From the NCBI GenBank assembly GCA_025642075.2, contig JAODUO010000478.1, positions 222,501 to 286,500 on the forward strand: DNA of 64,000 nt, read 5' to 3'. Shown in pieces: positions 1 through 11,683 of this stretch. The stretch is from Ridgeia piscesae (taxonomy: Eukaryota; Annelida; Polychaeta; Sabellida; Siboglinidae). Position 1 is the first letter of the stretch. Each line of letters begins with the position of its first letter. Under the pieces are notes generated by a model, which saw only the letters and a program-made list of their open reading frames with translations, was not told the origin of the DNA and did no database searches. The position numbers were made by a program, and so were the translations under genes.

Positions 1-1845
1 AATATGATATACTTGAAAGTACCGGGTACTCAAAGCAGAATTAGTATAAGAACAATGCATGATGGTTCCAAGAAAGTATATATTCTCACAGAGGACAATA
101 AATTGTGTTCATGTTAGCATGTCATCATAATTCGAGATAAACTCGGCAGATATCTGATGAAGACAAAGGTGGACAATTATTGGACTCTCGATATGCTAAA
201 TGTTTCATTGTCCTTGTAGCTTTAGATGGCAACTTAGTTCAGTCTTGTTGCTTTCAGCTGTCAATATGAAGGCCTTGCGGAAAATCAACCCGGCGCCATC
301 ACTGAGAACCAGCTCCCAGCATGCACCTGTTCCACCCTCAGTGTCTCGATCTTCTGCTTTACACTCTCACGAGAACAAGTTCCGTCCTCAAGCTCGCATT
401 GTGCGCCGCTCTCAACAGTTTGACTCAAACATATCACTGACACAGAGACAATGAGACAACGTCTAGGTGATGGGGTGGGGTTACGGATGCATCCTTTCTC
501 TTTCCAGGCAGTTTAGCGTAAATCATGTTTGACCTTAGATTGAACGTGTCAAGATATTGTGTGGTGCTTGGGAGAACATTGGTAAAACCGTACCTCCCGT
601 CACGTCATAGGTAATACAGATATCCAGGTGAGCATTGTTTGTCAAAATGAACAAAATCTATGTCTACAGAAGAATATCACAGTGACATTGTTATGGCAGG
701 ATTCACCATTTGTGTTGATTCCACAACATTTACGCACTTTGTGAGGTGTTGTGTGGCATGTGACTGTATAGATTGGTCATGAAACTTTGTGCTTGAATGA
801 TGTAACACATTGCAGCAACTCTTAGATCGACCACACCCTCTGTGTCTTCTCTCTCTGGCATGTGTTCTCCTGTTTGTGTTGCCTTCATGTTGGGTATTTT
901 ATTTATTTATACTGTACATTTGTTTATTCATGAAATGGATATAGATTAACCGACACTCTTGCAGGGTGTAGAGCAAAACATCTGTGATAATTGTAGTACA
1001 GTGCTGCAACGGTTTGGTCAGCTAGCTGCGTTTCTGGTGGGAATGTGTAAACGGTATTGTAATATCATGTGCTCCGTGACTGTGATAATCACTGAAAACG
1101 TCCAGCAGTTGGGTATTCTTCATAAACCGTGTTATCATTTACTATTTATATCAACATAGAGCCAGTAAATATTGTCCACACTGTGTTGCTATAGATGACA
1201 TGTCATATTGGTGAAATACTTTCAAAGACAGGCATATTTTCTTTTATTGAGCACTGTGAAATCCTGACAGGTACACGTGACTAGAAAGATTAATTTTAAC
1301 ATTTTGTTTCACAAAGCATATCCGAGTGTCAGGCGTGTACACTTTATGAATGGTACGTCTGAATAAAATATCTTATAGGTGCCTAGATTATTTTCAGATT
1401 TGAAATACCTATAGATCACTGTACCATGTATATTATGGCTTACGCTTGCATGACCTACATGTAGCTATTAATCGATACATTTACAAAGTGTTTTAATGTT
1501 TTAATTATATACCAAGGTGCTTTATTACTATACGCGAGGTGCCACTAGTAACGTGTGTGATACTATATGCCATCTAATAGCTATACAACAGATACTATTG
1601 TATTTACTTTGAACACGTGACTACCAAATAACCTCTGTATGTCACTTAGTATACAGTTGTTCCGTTTAATCTCGTCAACATCTTGTATCTACCAGGGAAT
1701 GTTGTTATTTTCACATGTAGCCAATGTCGCCATTTACGGAATTAAAAAGTGTCCAGCTGTTCTTCACATTTTGTATTGTTACAATGTAAGCAGTCATGAC
1801 AATGATGCCCGTTTTCACACTATTTCTTCCCAGCTAGCACATCTA
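1..1845. other. Intergenic, no gene recognised
   Basis: The open frames here are short, have no recognisable protein motif and overlap on both strands. I see no exon-like signal with a known family. The DNA is AT-rich single-copy-looking sequence. Confidence 0.5.
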
Positions 1846-2075
1846 CGTGGTTAATACGTGGCAGCCACGTTGCGCTGTCGTGACGGCGACGTTGAATTTT
1901 ACGTAGAAACGACTTGATTCTGTCGAGTCACAGGATCGTTGTCACAACGTGAATTTTATGCGAAATGTTCATGTTTCCACCATATTTATAACATGGTGGT
2001 GTCACAACGACGCGTTTTCTACGTAGAAACGACGTGATTTTGTATGGTCGCAGTTACGTGGTCAACACGTGGGCA
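1846..2075. repeat. ACGT-rich imperfect direct/inverted repeat block
   Basis: The block opens with ACGTGGTTAATACGTGG and closes with ACGTGGTCAACACGTGG. In between, TACGTAGAAACGAC occurs twice, followed by similar TTGATTCTGT and GTGATTTTGT, and GTTGTCACAACG / GTGTCACAACGAC occur as related copies. The symmetric ends and repeated internal units look like a small non-autonomous element or minisatellite. I cannot assign a family. Confidence 0.5.
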
Positions 2076-2336
2076 TTTCATAGATGTATATCACGTTATT
2101 ATCACGTTTACTACATGTTACAATCATACAATTAAGTCTTGTTTGTAACGTTGGGTTGATCGCATTATTCGAGCCCCAAAACGTACAAAAGTACTTATTC
2201 ATATTGGTATATGAAACGATATCTTGCAAGGTGACACAATATAGTTGGTTTCCTCGCATTGCGAAGTTGAACGCCGGGTGTTCGTCGGCGTTATCCGTCC
2301 CACTGTTGCGTGATCGTATTTCATCCGACATCATCT

Positions 2337-2400
2337 ACAGTAGAACCTGTCTTGTAGGGACACCTGTCGGGCCAAGCAAGTGTCCCTACATTGCAGGTGT

Positions 2401-2405
<5 letters not shown>
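2337..2405. mobile_element. Short hairpin element with Tc1/pogo-like ends
   Basis: The sequence AGTAGAACCTGTCTTG is followed by TGTAGGGACAC (2353-2363) and its exact reverse complement GTGTCCCTACA (2380-2390), then GCAGGTGTCC. This AGAACCTGT...ACAGGTGTCC pattern is typical, from memory, of short palindromic elements mobilised by pogo/Tc1-type transposases. A (TC)n run follows at about 2409-2433. Too short for any transposase. Confidence 0.45.
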
Positions 2406-2436
<31 letters not shown>

Positions 2437-3229
2437 AAAACCGAATTTTAGTTTTTTATAATATGGGGGTCATAAAGTGGATAACAAATTAAACTTTTGT
2501 GTAAATTCCTGGCGTACCGTAGATCGCATTCGCGACCGTCGTCCTTTTAAATGTAATGAATCAGAGCTCAGCTTACACTTTGCGTACGCGTACCATTGGA
2601 AAACAAACTGGATGTCGTTTTGGTAGATGACCAAATAAGGCCGATTTTACTACGCTCTTCATACGGTCGAAATCCGGAAAATGTAGTACCAGTGCAAAAC
2701 ATAAGAACTGGTCTATCGAATATATAATAAGCCAATGTTATCGCGGGGTTCCCGCGAAGCTGGTCAGGCTGTTTTTGTTATGTATCGCTTCGATTATATA
2801 AGTCGACTTAGGTTAAGTTTCCGCGTCAATATATCGGCAAAATGCCTGACAGTACCCATGAATAGAGTTATTATACTAATTTAGGCAGTTAGATTGACGT
2901 TGGGAGCTGTTTTGAAGTGGACTTTCAGCAAATTGCCGGCGAGTAACGTGGGCCGCACCGGCGTAGGTATAGCCGGAGATTGGTCGCCGAAATGTTCTTG
3001 AATTTGAATTTTTCTTTCGAGTACCCTGGAATGTTCTTCACTGAATGTTCTTCAAGAGTTTCATGAACAGCAAGTAGAAACGTCAACAAAAGAATTATAA
3101 TAATTGTTATTGTTCGCTTAGAAATAAACTTCATTCATAGTAATATTTTGCGAAAACAACATGGCGGTAACACGATTCACTGGATGGCATGTGAACTAGT
3201 AACGAACGCGACGTCGTCACTCGAACATT
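2437..3229. other. Intergenic, no gene recognised
   Basis: There is one minus-strand frame (3134-2925, 69 codons) with a hydrophobic N-terminal stretch, but no homology I recognise and no supporting context. I treat it as chance. The sequence is otherwise featureless. Confidence 0.4.
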
Positions 3230-3319
3230 CTTACAGGTCCTTTTCTGGCTAGTATTAGGCATGTCTGCCTCTTGTGCCAGCTCTGTCTTGAGCATTGTTT
3301 TGAGACTGTGCGCATGCGT

Positions 3320-4808
3320 CTAAAGGTGACACAGTCCATAGTAGAGGTGGTGCAGTAAAATAATGTTTATAGGACTGTGGCAGACTATTCCATATATCAG
3401 TAGATCGGTTAATCGGCATCTTTCTTTAAATACGTTTAGGTTGTGCCCTCTCGTTATTGAATCATTTTCCCTTAATGTAAAACAATTTGATGTAACATTA
3501 GAATCATATTTCTTAGTTAATATTTTGTAAATTTCTATCATGTCTCCCCTAAGACGACGGTACGAAAGAGTTGGTAGGTTTAATCTTGTTAGGCGTTCTT
3601 TATAATTAAGTTCTTTATATCCAGGAATTAATGTAGTTGCTCGACGCTGAACATTTTCAAGTGCTGTTATGTGCTTCATTAAATATGGACTCCATAACTG
3701 GTTTGCATACTCGATATGTGGTCGGACAAGAGACTTAAAAACCGTAGAAAAACATTTGTCATCTAGATATTCAAAAGTGCGTCGAATTATCCCCATCATA
3801 GAATTGGCTTTAATAATTTTTTCTGACGTGCCTCAAAGTTAAGTGATGAGTCAAAAGTTACTCCAATATCCTTGACTGTTTCTACTTTATTAATTGGTTT
3901 CTGATCTTTACCCATTGTGTATCCATCATTTCTTATGGAGGAACGTCCAATTCTCATGTTGCAACATTTATCAGGATGAAATTTCAATAGTGATGTTTCT
4001 GACCATTTTTCCGCTGAGATGAGATCTTTTTGTAGGTTGTTGCAGTTCTCTTCATTATAAATAGGGTTAAAAAGTTTCATATCATCCGCAAATAAGAAAA
4101 TATGAGAGTCTTTTATAACGTCAGGTAAATCGTTTATGAAGATAACCAAAAAAGAGGGCCGATCACGGATCCTTGTGATATTCCACTGATCACCTCCTGC
4201 CAGTTAGAAAATATGTTGTTAATCTGTACTCTTTGTTTTCTATGTGCAAGTGGATCTATAATCCAGTTAATTATGTTACCCTTTATTCGATAGCTCTGGA
4301 TTTTTTTTATAAGTTTAGCATGTGGGACCTTGTCACATGCTTTCATAAAATCACAATAAAATTATATTGCATCAATGCAGCCTCCACTGTTGTTAGCGTT
4401 TCTGTCCATGTGTCTAATACCTTTAAAAGCTGGAGTACTGTTGAACGGCCCTTTATAAAAACCAAACAGATTTTTACTCAATAGCTCATTTTCTTTCATA
4501 TGTACAATGATGGTGTCTCTGATTATTTCTTCCATTATTTATCTTACTGCACTTGCTATACTGACTGGTTGGTAATTTTGTGGTAATGTTTTACTTCCTT
4601 TCTTATGAATTGGAGATATGTTTGCCTGTTTCCATTCTATCAGTAGTTTGCCTGTTGTTAGAGATATGTTAAATATAGTTGATAGGGGAATACTGATGCA
4701 GTCTGCTAATTCGCTTATGACCCTAGGGTGAACGCCATCAGGTCCAGGTGATTTAAATGTTTTTAGTTTTTTAATTTTGATGCCACTATTGATGGGTTGA
4801 TAGTACAC
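3320..4808 (-). pseudogene. LINE reverse transcriptase and C-terminal region, broken
   Basis: Successive minus-strand frames (4808-4539, 4346-4134, 4149-3796, 3799-3320) carry reverse-transcriptase blocks in order: KSPGPDGVHPRVI, WKQANISPIHKKGSK, a degraded DKVPHAKLIKKI, GISQGSVIGPL, LFADDMKLF (the catalytic FADD), and the thumb/C-terminal RRATTLIPGYKELNYKERL. At least three frame changes and a gap between 4,539 and 4,346 show loss of function. Belongs to the LINE at 3,230-7,320. Confidence 0.85.
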
Positions 4809-5429
4809 GTTTCCACTGTATTATAACATCTTATAGGTTCCTCAGGAGTATTCTCTTGTGGTTCTTTTGTAAATACCGAAGAGAAATAATCAGCCAACAG
4901 CTCTGCTTTTTCCAAGTCTGAGTTTGTTAAGTCATCTTTCAATTCATTTTTTATTAAGTTGGGTATACCCGTTCTTGTCTTAATTTTTGCCTGGGCGTAT
5001 TGCTAGAATTTCTTAGGATTTTCTTTTATTTGGCTAATGATACTTTTTCATATATTTTTGTGCCTTTCTTGTTAGCTTCCTAACCCGATTGCGTAATCTG
5101 CAGTATTCCTGGTAAGCTTGGACATCTCTAGTTAGAAGATATATTTTCCACAGTCTGTTTTTTCTTTTGATTTTAGCTCGTATTTTTACATTTAGTGGTA
5201 CTGGATGTTTGTTTTTCTTTCTGATATCACCTTCTTAGGTATACACCGTTCTACTGCTTCTCTGATTTTCATAGTAAAGATGTCCCATTGTGCTTACACA
5301 TCTCCCTCATGTTTAGAAAATTCCCCTTCCCAATCAATGCTTAACATGTCCTCCATTTTGGGGTAGTCCCCCTTATCCTATTTATAAACAGTTTTTTTCT
5401 GATCGACTCACGTATTGGTGTGCAGTTAA

Positions 5430-6120
5430 GAATCACTTTGATTATGGAGTGGTCACTTTTCCCTAGTGCTGGGCTGTTTTAATTAACACCATTTCGGAAT
5501 CTTCACTGGTGATGACTAGGTCAAGAAGTGATGGCCCTGTTGTCCCTCTAACTCTAGTGGGTTCAGAAATATGATGGATGAAATAACAATCTCGAAGCTT
5601 TTCAATAAACTTTTTGTCTTCTATACTTGGTACCGTTATACACATAATTTTCCAATCAATCTTAGGGTAATTGAAGTCTCCAAGTAGAAGGACATGTGGA
5701 CTTTTTTCACTTATTTTCTCTAGTAGCTCATTAAGGTTATCATTGTTTTCAGTGGTGCTGTTAGGACTTCTATAAAAGAAGCCTACAAGAAGTGTTTCCT
5801 CCCCCTTCAGTTTCAAGGTGCAAAACAGTGCCTCGTTAAAATCAACCTCAAAATTGTGTGCTTGAAACGGTAACGAATTGTGTATAAATAGGATCATCCC
5901 TCTGCCTTTATTTTCATTCATATTTATGGTTTCCATAGAATACCCCTCCAGATTGTATTCCTGCAGTGTAAGTTGTCTCTTGAAGTGTTTAGGTTTTACC
6001 TCTGATATAGCTATCACATGTGGTGGAGTGGAGTTGTTTTTTTATTCTGCATTTAACTTCTGTTAGTTTGTCTTTTGTTAATACATCTGCATTCGAATAC
6101 CACACAATTATTTCTCCAAC
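5430..6120 (-). pseudogene. LINE endonuclease (APE-type) domain, frameshifted
   Basis: The domain begins in one frame (VGEIIVWYSNADVL), shifts near 6,030, then runs as 6017-5463 with ISEVKPK, GRGMILFIHN, LLLGDFNYPKIDWK and the LLDLVIT region. The catalytic GDFN motif is visible. The SDH motif follows only after another frameshift near 5,463 (GKSDHSIIK). This is the ORF2 N-terminal target-site nicking endonuclease of the LINE, now broken. Confidence 0.8.
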
Positions 6121-6268
6121 ACATGTGCCTGAGTTGGGTTGTTTATTTCGCTCCTTTTTTACCTTGATGATTTGTCTTTCTCCTGGTCGACCTCTTACTA
6201 TGTAGACAAAATTTGAAGTCTGCTCCTGCTGTTTTTTCTCTTGCCTCTTTCTGCAACAGTCTCTCCTT

Positions 6269-7171
6269 CTATCTGTCCTCCCTGCTCATGTCATGTTTTA
6301 TGACCATTTCTCTGAATGTCTCACGTTTGGTTTTTAGTTTATGCAAGTTTTTCATGACTGAAGCTTTTTTGTCTTCGTCTGGAAAGATCACAAGCAGGGG
6401 TCGACTTCTTGCGTCGTCTGTCCCAGTCTCGGTTTTAGGTTTGCTCCCTAATCCCCGTACTTGGAGGCTTTCTGGCTGGTATTGTCCATATTGCTCCGTT
6501 AGTTGTTTCATAAGTTCTCTTTCATGAGTTGCATTTTCTGCTTTTCGGGTGCTGGTCCCCTCAGGCACGTTTTGGACTATTATGTTTTTCATTCTGTATA
6601 TCTTGTCATTGACTTGGGTGTAGACTGTGGCAACTACTTCATCTTTATTTATGATTGGTGGAACCTGGTTTGGATCTAGGGATTTGTTTGTAGCCTGAGA
6701 CTGCAGATCTGCTACTTTTGCGACTGCATCCTCGACTTCAGTTACCCTATTGTTTAGTGCTTCCTGTTTATGTTCTAGTACAGATAACTTATTGTCGAAC
6801 TGATCTTGTCGTTCATGCATAATTAATAATTGTGTCATGATTCCCTTTGCCCCTCTTTCGCATGACGTGCAATACCAGCTAATCTGCTGTTGTTCCTCGC
6901 TGATCAGTACTTGATACAGTGCATCAGATATTTTCTGGCACTCCTTATGGTACCATCCCTTACAGATGTCACATTCTATTGCTTTGTCGTTGTTCTTAAC
7001 TTCTAAGTTACAGTCGTGGCAGACATTTTTGTCGTTATCTCTAACTTGGTCTTGACTAACCTCCAGTTTCTTTTTTGTTTTGTGCTGTTTTTTAGAGTTA
7101 TTCTTTGATAATGAACTACCTCGTAATGACCTAGATGATTGTGTTAGTACTGGTGTGTCACCAGTTTCCAT
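6269..7171 (-). pseudogene. LINE ORF1, PHD-finger and coiled-coil protein
   Basis: This is a 300-codon open frame at the 5' end of the minus-strand LINE. Residues about 51-104 form a Cys4-His-Cys3 PHD-type finger (CHDC, CDIC, WYHKEC, WYCTSC). It is followed by a heptad-like, Q/E/K-rich stretch (about 115-165) expected to be a coiled coil, then a basic C-terminal region beginning MKNIIVQNVPEG, reminiscent of the RNA-recognition part of LINE ORF1 proteins. In such elements ORF1 binds the element RNA. The frame is still open to 6,269, unlike ORF2 downstream, but it belongs to a dead element. Confidence 0.75.
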
Positions 7172-7320
7172 TATTGGTAATTCCTACACATTGATAAAAA
7201 TTTACGCAAACAAAAAAGTGCAGGGCTGCGGTTAGTGCAAACACAAACAGATAGAAAAGGCAGATAAGAAATGCAAAGTTATTTAATTAGTCTATGTTAG
7301 CCCTGGGCCAACTCAGGGCT

Positions 7321-7719
7321 TGAGGTATCTTGAAGACACAGGGGTGATAATGATACACCCGAAAAAAGGCCTGTTAGTTCAGGAATGGTAGAGCAAAAGA
7401 TGGGGTTTTAATAATATAAATCGATGTGTTATGTGATGTTATTTACGTATTTATATTGATAATTATATTGAGTTGATTTGTGAATGATTTTATTTCGCGC
7501 CCTTTAGCTATTTGTTTACTTGTCAGCCATTTTGTTTTGGAAAATTTAGAGTGATTGTTATGCAGAATAATTTATGGATCTACGATTTGGGAGCTGTTGA
7601 TTTAAATTATATTTAGATGTCTGTTTAATTATCTTAGTACATTTATTCGTCCGTTAATGTGGGATGTTGACAATCGTTAGAATATAAGAATTCGGCTATT
7701 TTGTGCAGCGGGATGCAAA
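7321..7719. other. AT-rich spacer between two LINEs
   Basis: The two LINE relics are divergent here, with their 5' sides facing each other. No gene or clear repeat boundary is seen in the spacer. The exact 5' limits of both elements are uncertain. Confidence 0.4.
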
Positions 7720-10195
7720 ACCATCCTAGAACTTTTCCTCACTACAAACCCCTCCCTCATAGAAAGCACGCATAGCATACCAGGCATCAGTGACCATGAC
7801 AGTATCCCCTTATTAAACATCAAAATAAACCTGCCCAGAAATATTCCCCCTCCTACAAAGTTTTCAAATACCATAAAGCAGAATGGAAACACATTGATCA
7901 AGAACTCCCGGTCCTAGGAAACAAAATTCAAAACCAAGCCCCACTCACTGACTCCCCAGAACAACTTTGGGACCTCTTCAAACACAGCCTCCAGGAAATT
8001 ATGAACCAATTCATCCCCTTCAAATATTCTTCCAAACGGTACTCACTCCCCTGGATTACTAAAGACATAAAAAAGATTTTTTTTAAACAACGACTATACA
8101 ACAAAGCTAAGAAATTCCAAAGAGAAACTGATTGGACATCATTTAGGAAATACCGTAAAGCTACCCAAAAGAAGATCCAGTCAGAATACTGGAAATATCT
8201 CGCACACATAATCGACCCAGAACAAGACAAAGAAAGAAAATCCTGTTGGCACTACATAAAATCACTCAATACAGACTCAACAGGAATCTCCCCACTAAAA
8301 GATAAAGACATCATCCATACAGACAGCACATCCAAAGCAGATATCCTCTCAAATCAATTCCAATCTGTGTTCACCAGTGAAAACCTAACCAACTTCCCCC
8401 AGCTCCCCAACCAAAACCGATCCCCACAAATGCCCCCAATCCATATTACAGTGATAGGCATTGAGAAACTACTTAAAGAATTAAAACCAAATAAAACCCA
8501 AGGCCCAGACAACATTCGTGCCAGAATCCTGAAAGAAATGGCCTCTAAAATAGCACCCATTCTGACAAATATATTCCAGAAATCAAAACATTCCGGTACT
8601 CCCCCTTCAGACTGGTTGAAAGCACATATAGTCCCTATCACAAAAAGAATGACAGAACCAAACTATCGGCCAATCTCCCTCACCAGTATACCATGCAATT
8701 GTTTTGAACATATATCCCCCATCAATCCATAAACATCTTGAAAACTACAATATTCTCACTGACCGACAACACGGCTTCAGATCTAGACGTTCCTGTGAGA
8801 ATTCACTGCTCACAACTATCCATGACCTGACTACCACCCTGAAAAAATCACCAAACTGACCTTCTACTGCTAGATTTCTCTAAGGCTTTCGACACTGTCC
8901 CCCATAATCGACTCCTCCACAAATTAGACCATTACGGAATTAGAGCCAGCACCCACCTCTGGAGGAAATAAATCTTACTAATAGAACTCAAGAGGTGCTG
9001 GTAGAATGGTGCATGTCGGGTCAGGTACACGTGAGCTCTGGAGTCCCACAGGGTACAGTTCTTGGCCCCCTCCTCTTCCTTCTCTATATAAATGACATGC
9101 CCACCCATATATCTCCGGGAACCTCCCTCAAACTTTTCGCCGACGACGCAATGCTCTACCGAAAAATCAATAATCATACCGACCAAGACAACCTACAGCA
9201 TGACCTTGACAGACTAATAGACTGGGAACAATCTTGGCAAATGACTTTCAACCCCTCCACATGTGAAATAATGCACATCATCAGATCAAAATCACCCATA
9301 GATAACCCGTACACAATACACGACGAAACACTCAGAGCAGTACCAGTAGCAACACACCTTGGCATATACATATCAAATAATCTCTCCTGGAACCCACACG
9401 TCAACAAGATAGTCAATAAGGCAAACAGCAAACTTGGATTCATTAAAAGAAACTTAAAATCTATTCCCCAGTATGCCTATTGGAGTCTAGTCCGCCTACA
9501 CCTCGAGTACTGCTGCCCGGTGTGGGACCCATGTACCACCTGAAACATCAACCATCTAGAGGGGGTCCAGCACCGGGTAGCAAGATTCATGGTCCATAAT
9601 TACAGCTGGGAAACATCTGGATCCACCTTGGCCTCTGCCCTCTCCTGGCCAACGCTAGAACAGAGGAGGGCTGAGGCCAGATTTACTACCATGCATAAAA
9701 TAACAAACAATCTCTTAGACATCAATCCCAACCAATACCTCATGCCCGGATACAGCCAAACAAAATCCAACCACCCACACAATTACAGACAAATATCAAC
9801 TTCCCACAACTACTACAAATACAGCTTCTTTCCCCGAACAATAGCCCAGTGGAACAGACTTCCTTCTAATGTATTTGCCCACAACAGTCTCGACACCTTC
9901 AACGTTGCATTGCAGGACATTAACCTGACAACTGCACCCTTCAGGCACCTCCAATAAGCAATACACACCACCACCCCTGTCCCCCTCCACACCCCTACCA
10001 CACCACCACCCTCCCCCATCATTGACTTGTACTTTTCCCCATCCACCCCACCCTAATCCCATATTCCCAAGCACAAATACTCTTATTCCACTTCCAGATA
10101 ACAAGAAGCCAGCCATCCTGAAACCGATCATCCATACTAGTGCGTGATGCCCCAGTAGGGGTTTTGCACTATAACAAATCAGAATCAGAAGCGGG
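7720..10195 (+). mobile_element. 5'-truncated Jockey/CR1-like LINE
   Basis: The copy begins inside the endonuclease domain (LELFLTTNPSL... then GISDHDSIP at about 7,782-7,807, containing the SDH motif). It continues through a linker, the reverse transcriptase, and a C-terminal domain ending at the stop at 9,955-9,957. A short 3' UTR ends in GATGCCCCAGTAGGGG and an AATCAGAATCAGAA tail near 10,145-10,190. Loss of the 5' part is usual for LINE insertion. Internal frameshifts and stops make it inactive. The same 3' tail recurs at 11,048. Confidence 0.85.
8001..9957 (+). pseudogene. Reverse transcriptase of the 7.7-10.2 kb LINE, broken
   Basis: Frame 8001-8732 carries the linker and first RT blocks (LKPNKTQGPDNIRARIL, NYRPISLTSIP). 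After frameshifts, LLDFSKAFDTVPHNRLLHKL follows near 8,865-8,925. Frame 8995-9543 has SGVPQGTVLGPLLFLLYIND and LFADDAMLYRK, the catalytic FADD. A stop at 9,541-9,543 separates this from the C-terminal stretch, which continues in the same frame through LEGVQHRVARFMV to LDTFNVALQDIN and stops at 9,957. Several breaks, so no functional protein. Confidence 0.85.
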
Positions 10196-11001
10196 AAAAA
10201 AAGACTTGACGACACCTGACGCATGCGCAGTCCAAAAAGTGTGAGCCAATCAGACGCGCTGTCTCATTGCATATCTGGCCACTCGCCAATCAGATGCACT
10301 CTTTCTTCGCATGTCTGACTACTCGCCCTTTGATTTTTATTTCGTTACACATTTACTTTATGGTTGACACAATCGCCAAATGAAAGGTGACTGCAAATTT
10401 AGATACAAGTAATTTAGTGGGCGATGTTTATAAAATAAGATCGGGAAAGATCGCTACGACATGCATGCATGCAAAATACAGTGCCCTGCACGAAGCAATC
10501 TAAACATAAATATGCCACCTACTGCACAATGATTGTGAACTCGTCTGTCATATCCATTAACTGACATCACGTTCACAGACATAGCATTGCAAGCATGACA
10601 TTCGAGAGACTATGTCAAATAGAACCTCTTTGAAAACAAATGAAGGAAGGACTCTCCCGAGTGCGCGTGTGTGTACCAATACCGTTCGAGTAGTAAGTAC
10701 AGCGTGGGGGAAATCTTGCCAGAGAAGCCGAGATGGTGTCCGAATGAACAGATCTGCCAGTAAAGAAAAAAGTCAGTGTGCCGAGTTTTTAGACACTGTA
10801 TCGCGTCATAATACGTCACAATAGCGCAGTCAAACATAAGCTGCCAGGTAAGGACAATCATTCTTATTACAGTTATGCTTTCCATTTGCCGAGTTAGTGT
10901 TTTGTTTTCGTGAATGACTGAATGTTGATGTGTGTGCGTGCGCATGTGGATCACATAGTTCCACATGAAGCACTTCATGAACCAGTGTTAGATACGGCCA
11001 T
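10196..11001. other. Intergenic, no gene recognised
   Basis: Short overlapping frames only. Similar stretches GCCAATCAGACGC and GCCAATCAGATGC (about 10,245 and 10,287) suggest a small local duplication. Nothing else is recognised. Confidence 0.4.
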
Positions 11002-11050
11002 GACCTACTGCGGCACAATAACAAATCGCACGTGCTTTTGCGCGTCATGA
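11002..11050 (+). repeat. 49-bp direct repeat, copy 1
   Basis: GACCTACTGCGGCACAATAA and following bases through GCGCGTCATGA match the segment at 11,594-11,642 with about one mismatch. Copy 1 is immediately followed by an isolated LINE tail. Confidence 0.7.
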
Positions 11051-11094
11051 TGCCCCAGTAGGGGTTTTGCACTACAACATAACAGAAACAGAAA
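11048..11094 (+). mobile_element. Isolated 3' tail of the 7.7-10.2 kb LINE family
   Basis: GATGCCCCAGTAGGGGTTTT followed by a similar GCACTAYAACA and a CAGAAACAGAA tail matches the 3' end of the plus-strand LINE at 10,145-10,190. Only the last about 45 bp are present, so it is either an extremely 5'-truncated insertion or part of a short element sharing this tail. Confidence 0.6.
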
Positions 11095-11359
11095 GACCAT
11101 TGCTTTTCGCGGGACTCGTGTTAGATAATCCAACATGGCCACCGTCCGGATTGAGGAGGCGCGATAACTGGAAAATCAAATTAGACCACTTTCTAGGGAT
11201 TTTCTAATATATGGAATCTATTCCCAGTGTTATTTCGCGATTGTAATCGTGGTCACGTGATGTAGTCACACTCAAAGTAATGTTGGCCCAAAATATGGAT
11301 ATTTCGAGTTAGGCATAGTCTATATATAGATGCCTGTCTAAATGCAATTAAATTGATTC

Positions 11360-11388
11360 TTTTAAAGCTGCTCCCTCCACTCGTTTGC
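11360..11388 (+). repeat. 29-bp inverted repeat, left arm
   Basis: TTTTAAAGCTGCTCCCTCCA and the next bases are repeated in inverted orientation at 15,367-15,395, about 4 kb away. This may be two copies of a dispersed element end, or the arms of a larger insertion. Confidence 0.55.
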
Positions 11389-11593
11389 TAATCGCCAAAC
11401 CGGCTCTTTTATGACCAAATGTGTAATGTGTTAATAGTTTAACTAGTATGCACAGTCAGTTAATTTTTTTAATGCGTACTTGTCATTTTTTAATCGTAAA
11501 AAAAGAATCGCCATTACACCGGGTATAACTGGCGAAACACTCAGCAGCTGCCGACGTCCTTTGCTTTTTGGGTCACGTGCTTTATGCGAGCTC

Positions 11594-11642
11594 GACCTAT
11601 TGCGGCACAATAACAAATCGCACGTGCTTTTGCGCGTCATGA
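11594..11642 (+). repeat. 49-bp direct repeat, copy 2
   Basis: This is the second copy of the 11,002-11,050 sequence, 592 bp downstream in the same orientation. Here it is not followed by the LINE tail. Confidence 0.7.
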
Positions 11643-11683
11643 CTAAGATTCCAAAGGCAAAGTTATTCTTCTATGAAGTACGA

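Larger units (their letters stand above)
3230..7320 (-). mobile_element. Degraded near-full-length non-LTR retrotransposon (LINE, CR1/Jockey-type)
   Basis: Reading the minus strand from about 7,300 down to about 3,230 gives, in order, an ORF1 with a PHD-type zinc finger, an apurinic endonuclease domain, a reverse transcriptase with an intact FADD motif, and a C-terminal region of the type RPHIEYA...W...LENVQRRAT. That order is the standard CR1/Jockey-type LINE plan. ORF2 is split over at least five frames by frameshifts and stops, so the copy is dead. Exact ends are uncertain; the 5' part (7172-7320) holds short untranslated sequence and I did not find a target-site duplication. Confidence 0.85.

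Noticed and set aside
2925..3134. 69-codon minus-strand frame with hydrophobic N-terminus (possible secreted peptide)
   Set aside because: Single short frame, no cleavage or cysteine pattern convincing enough, no homologue recognised.
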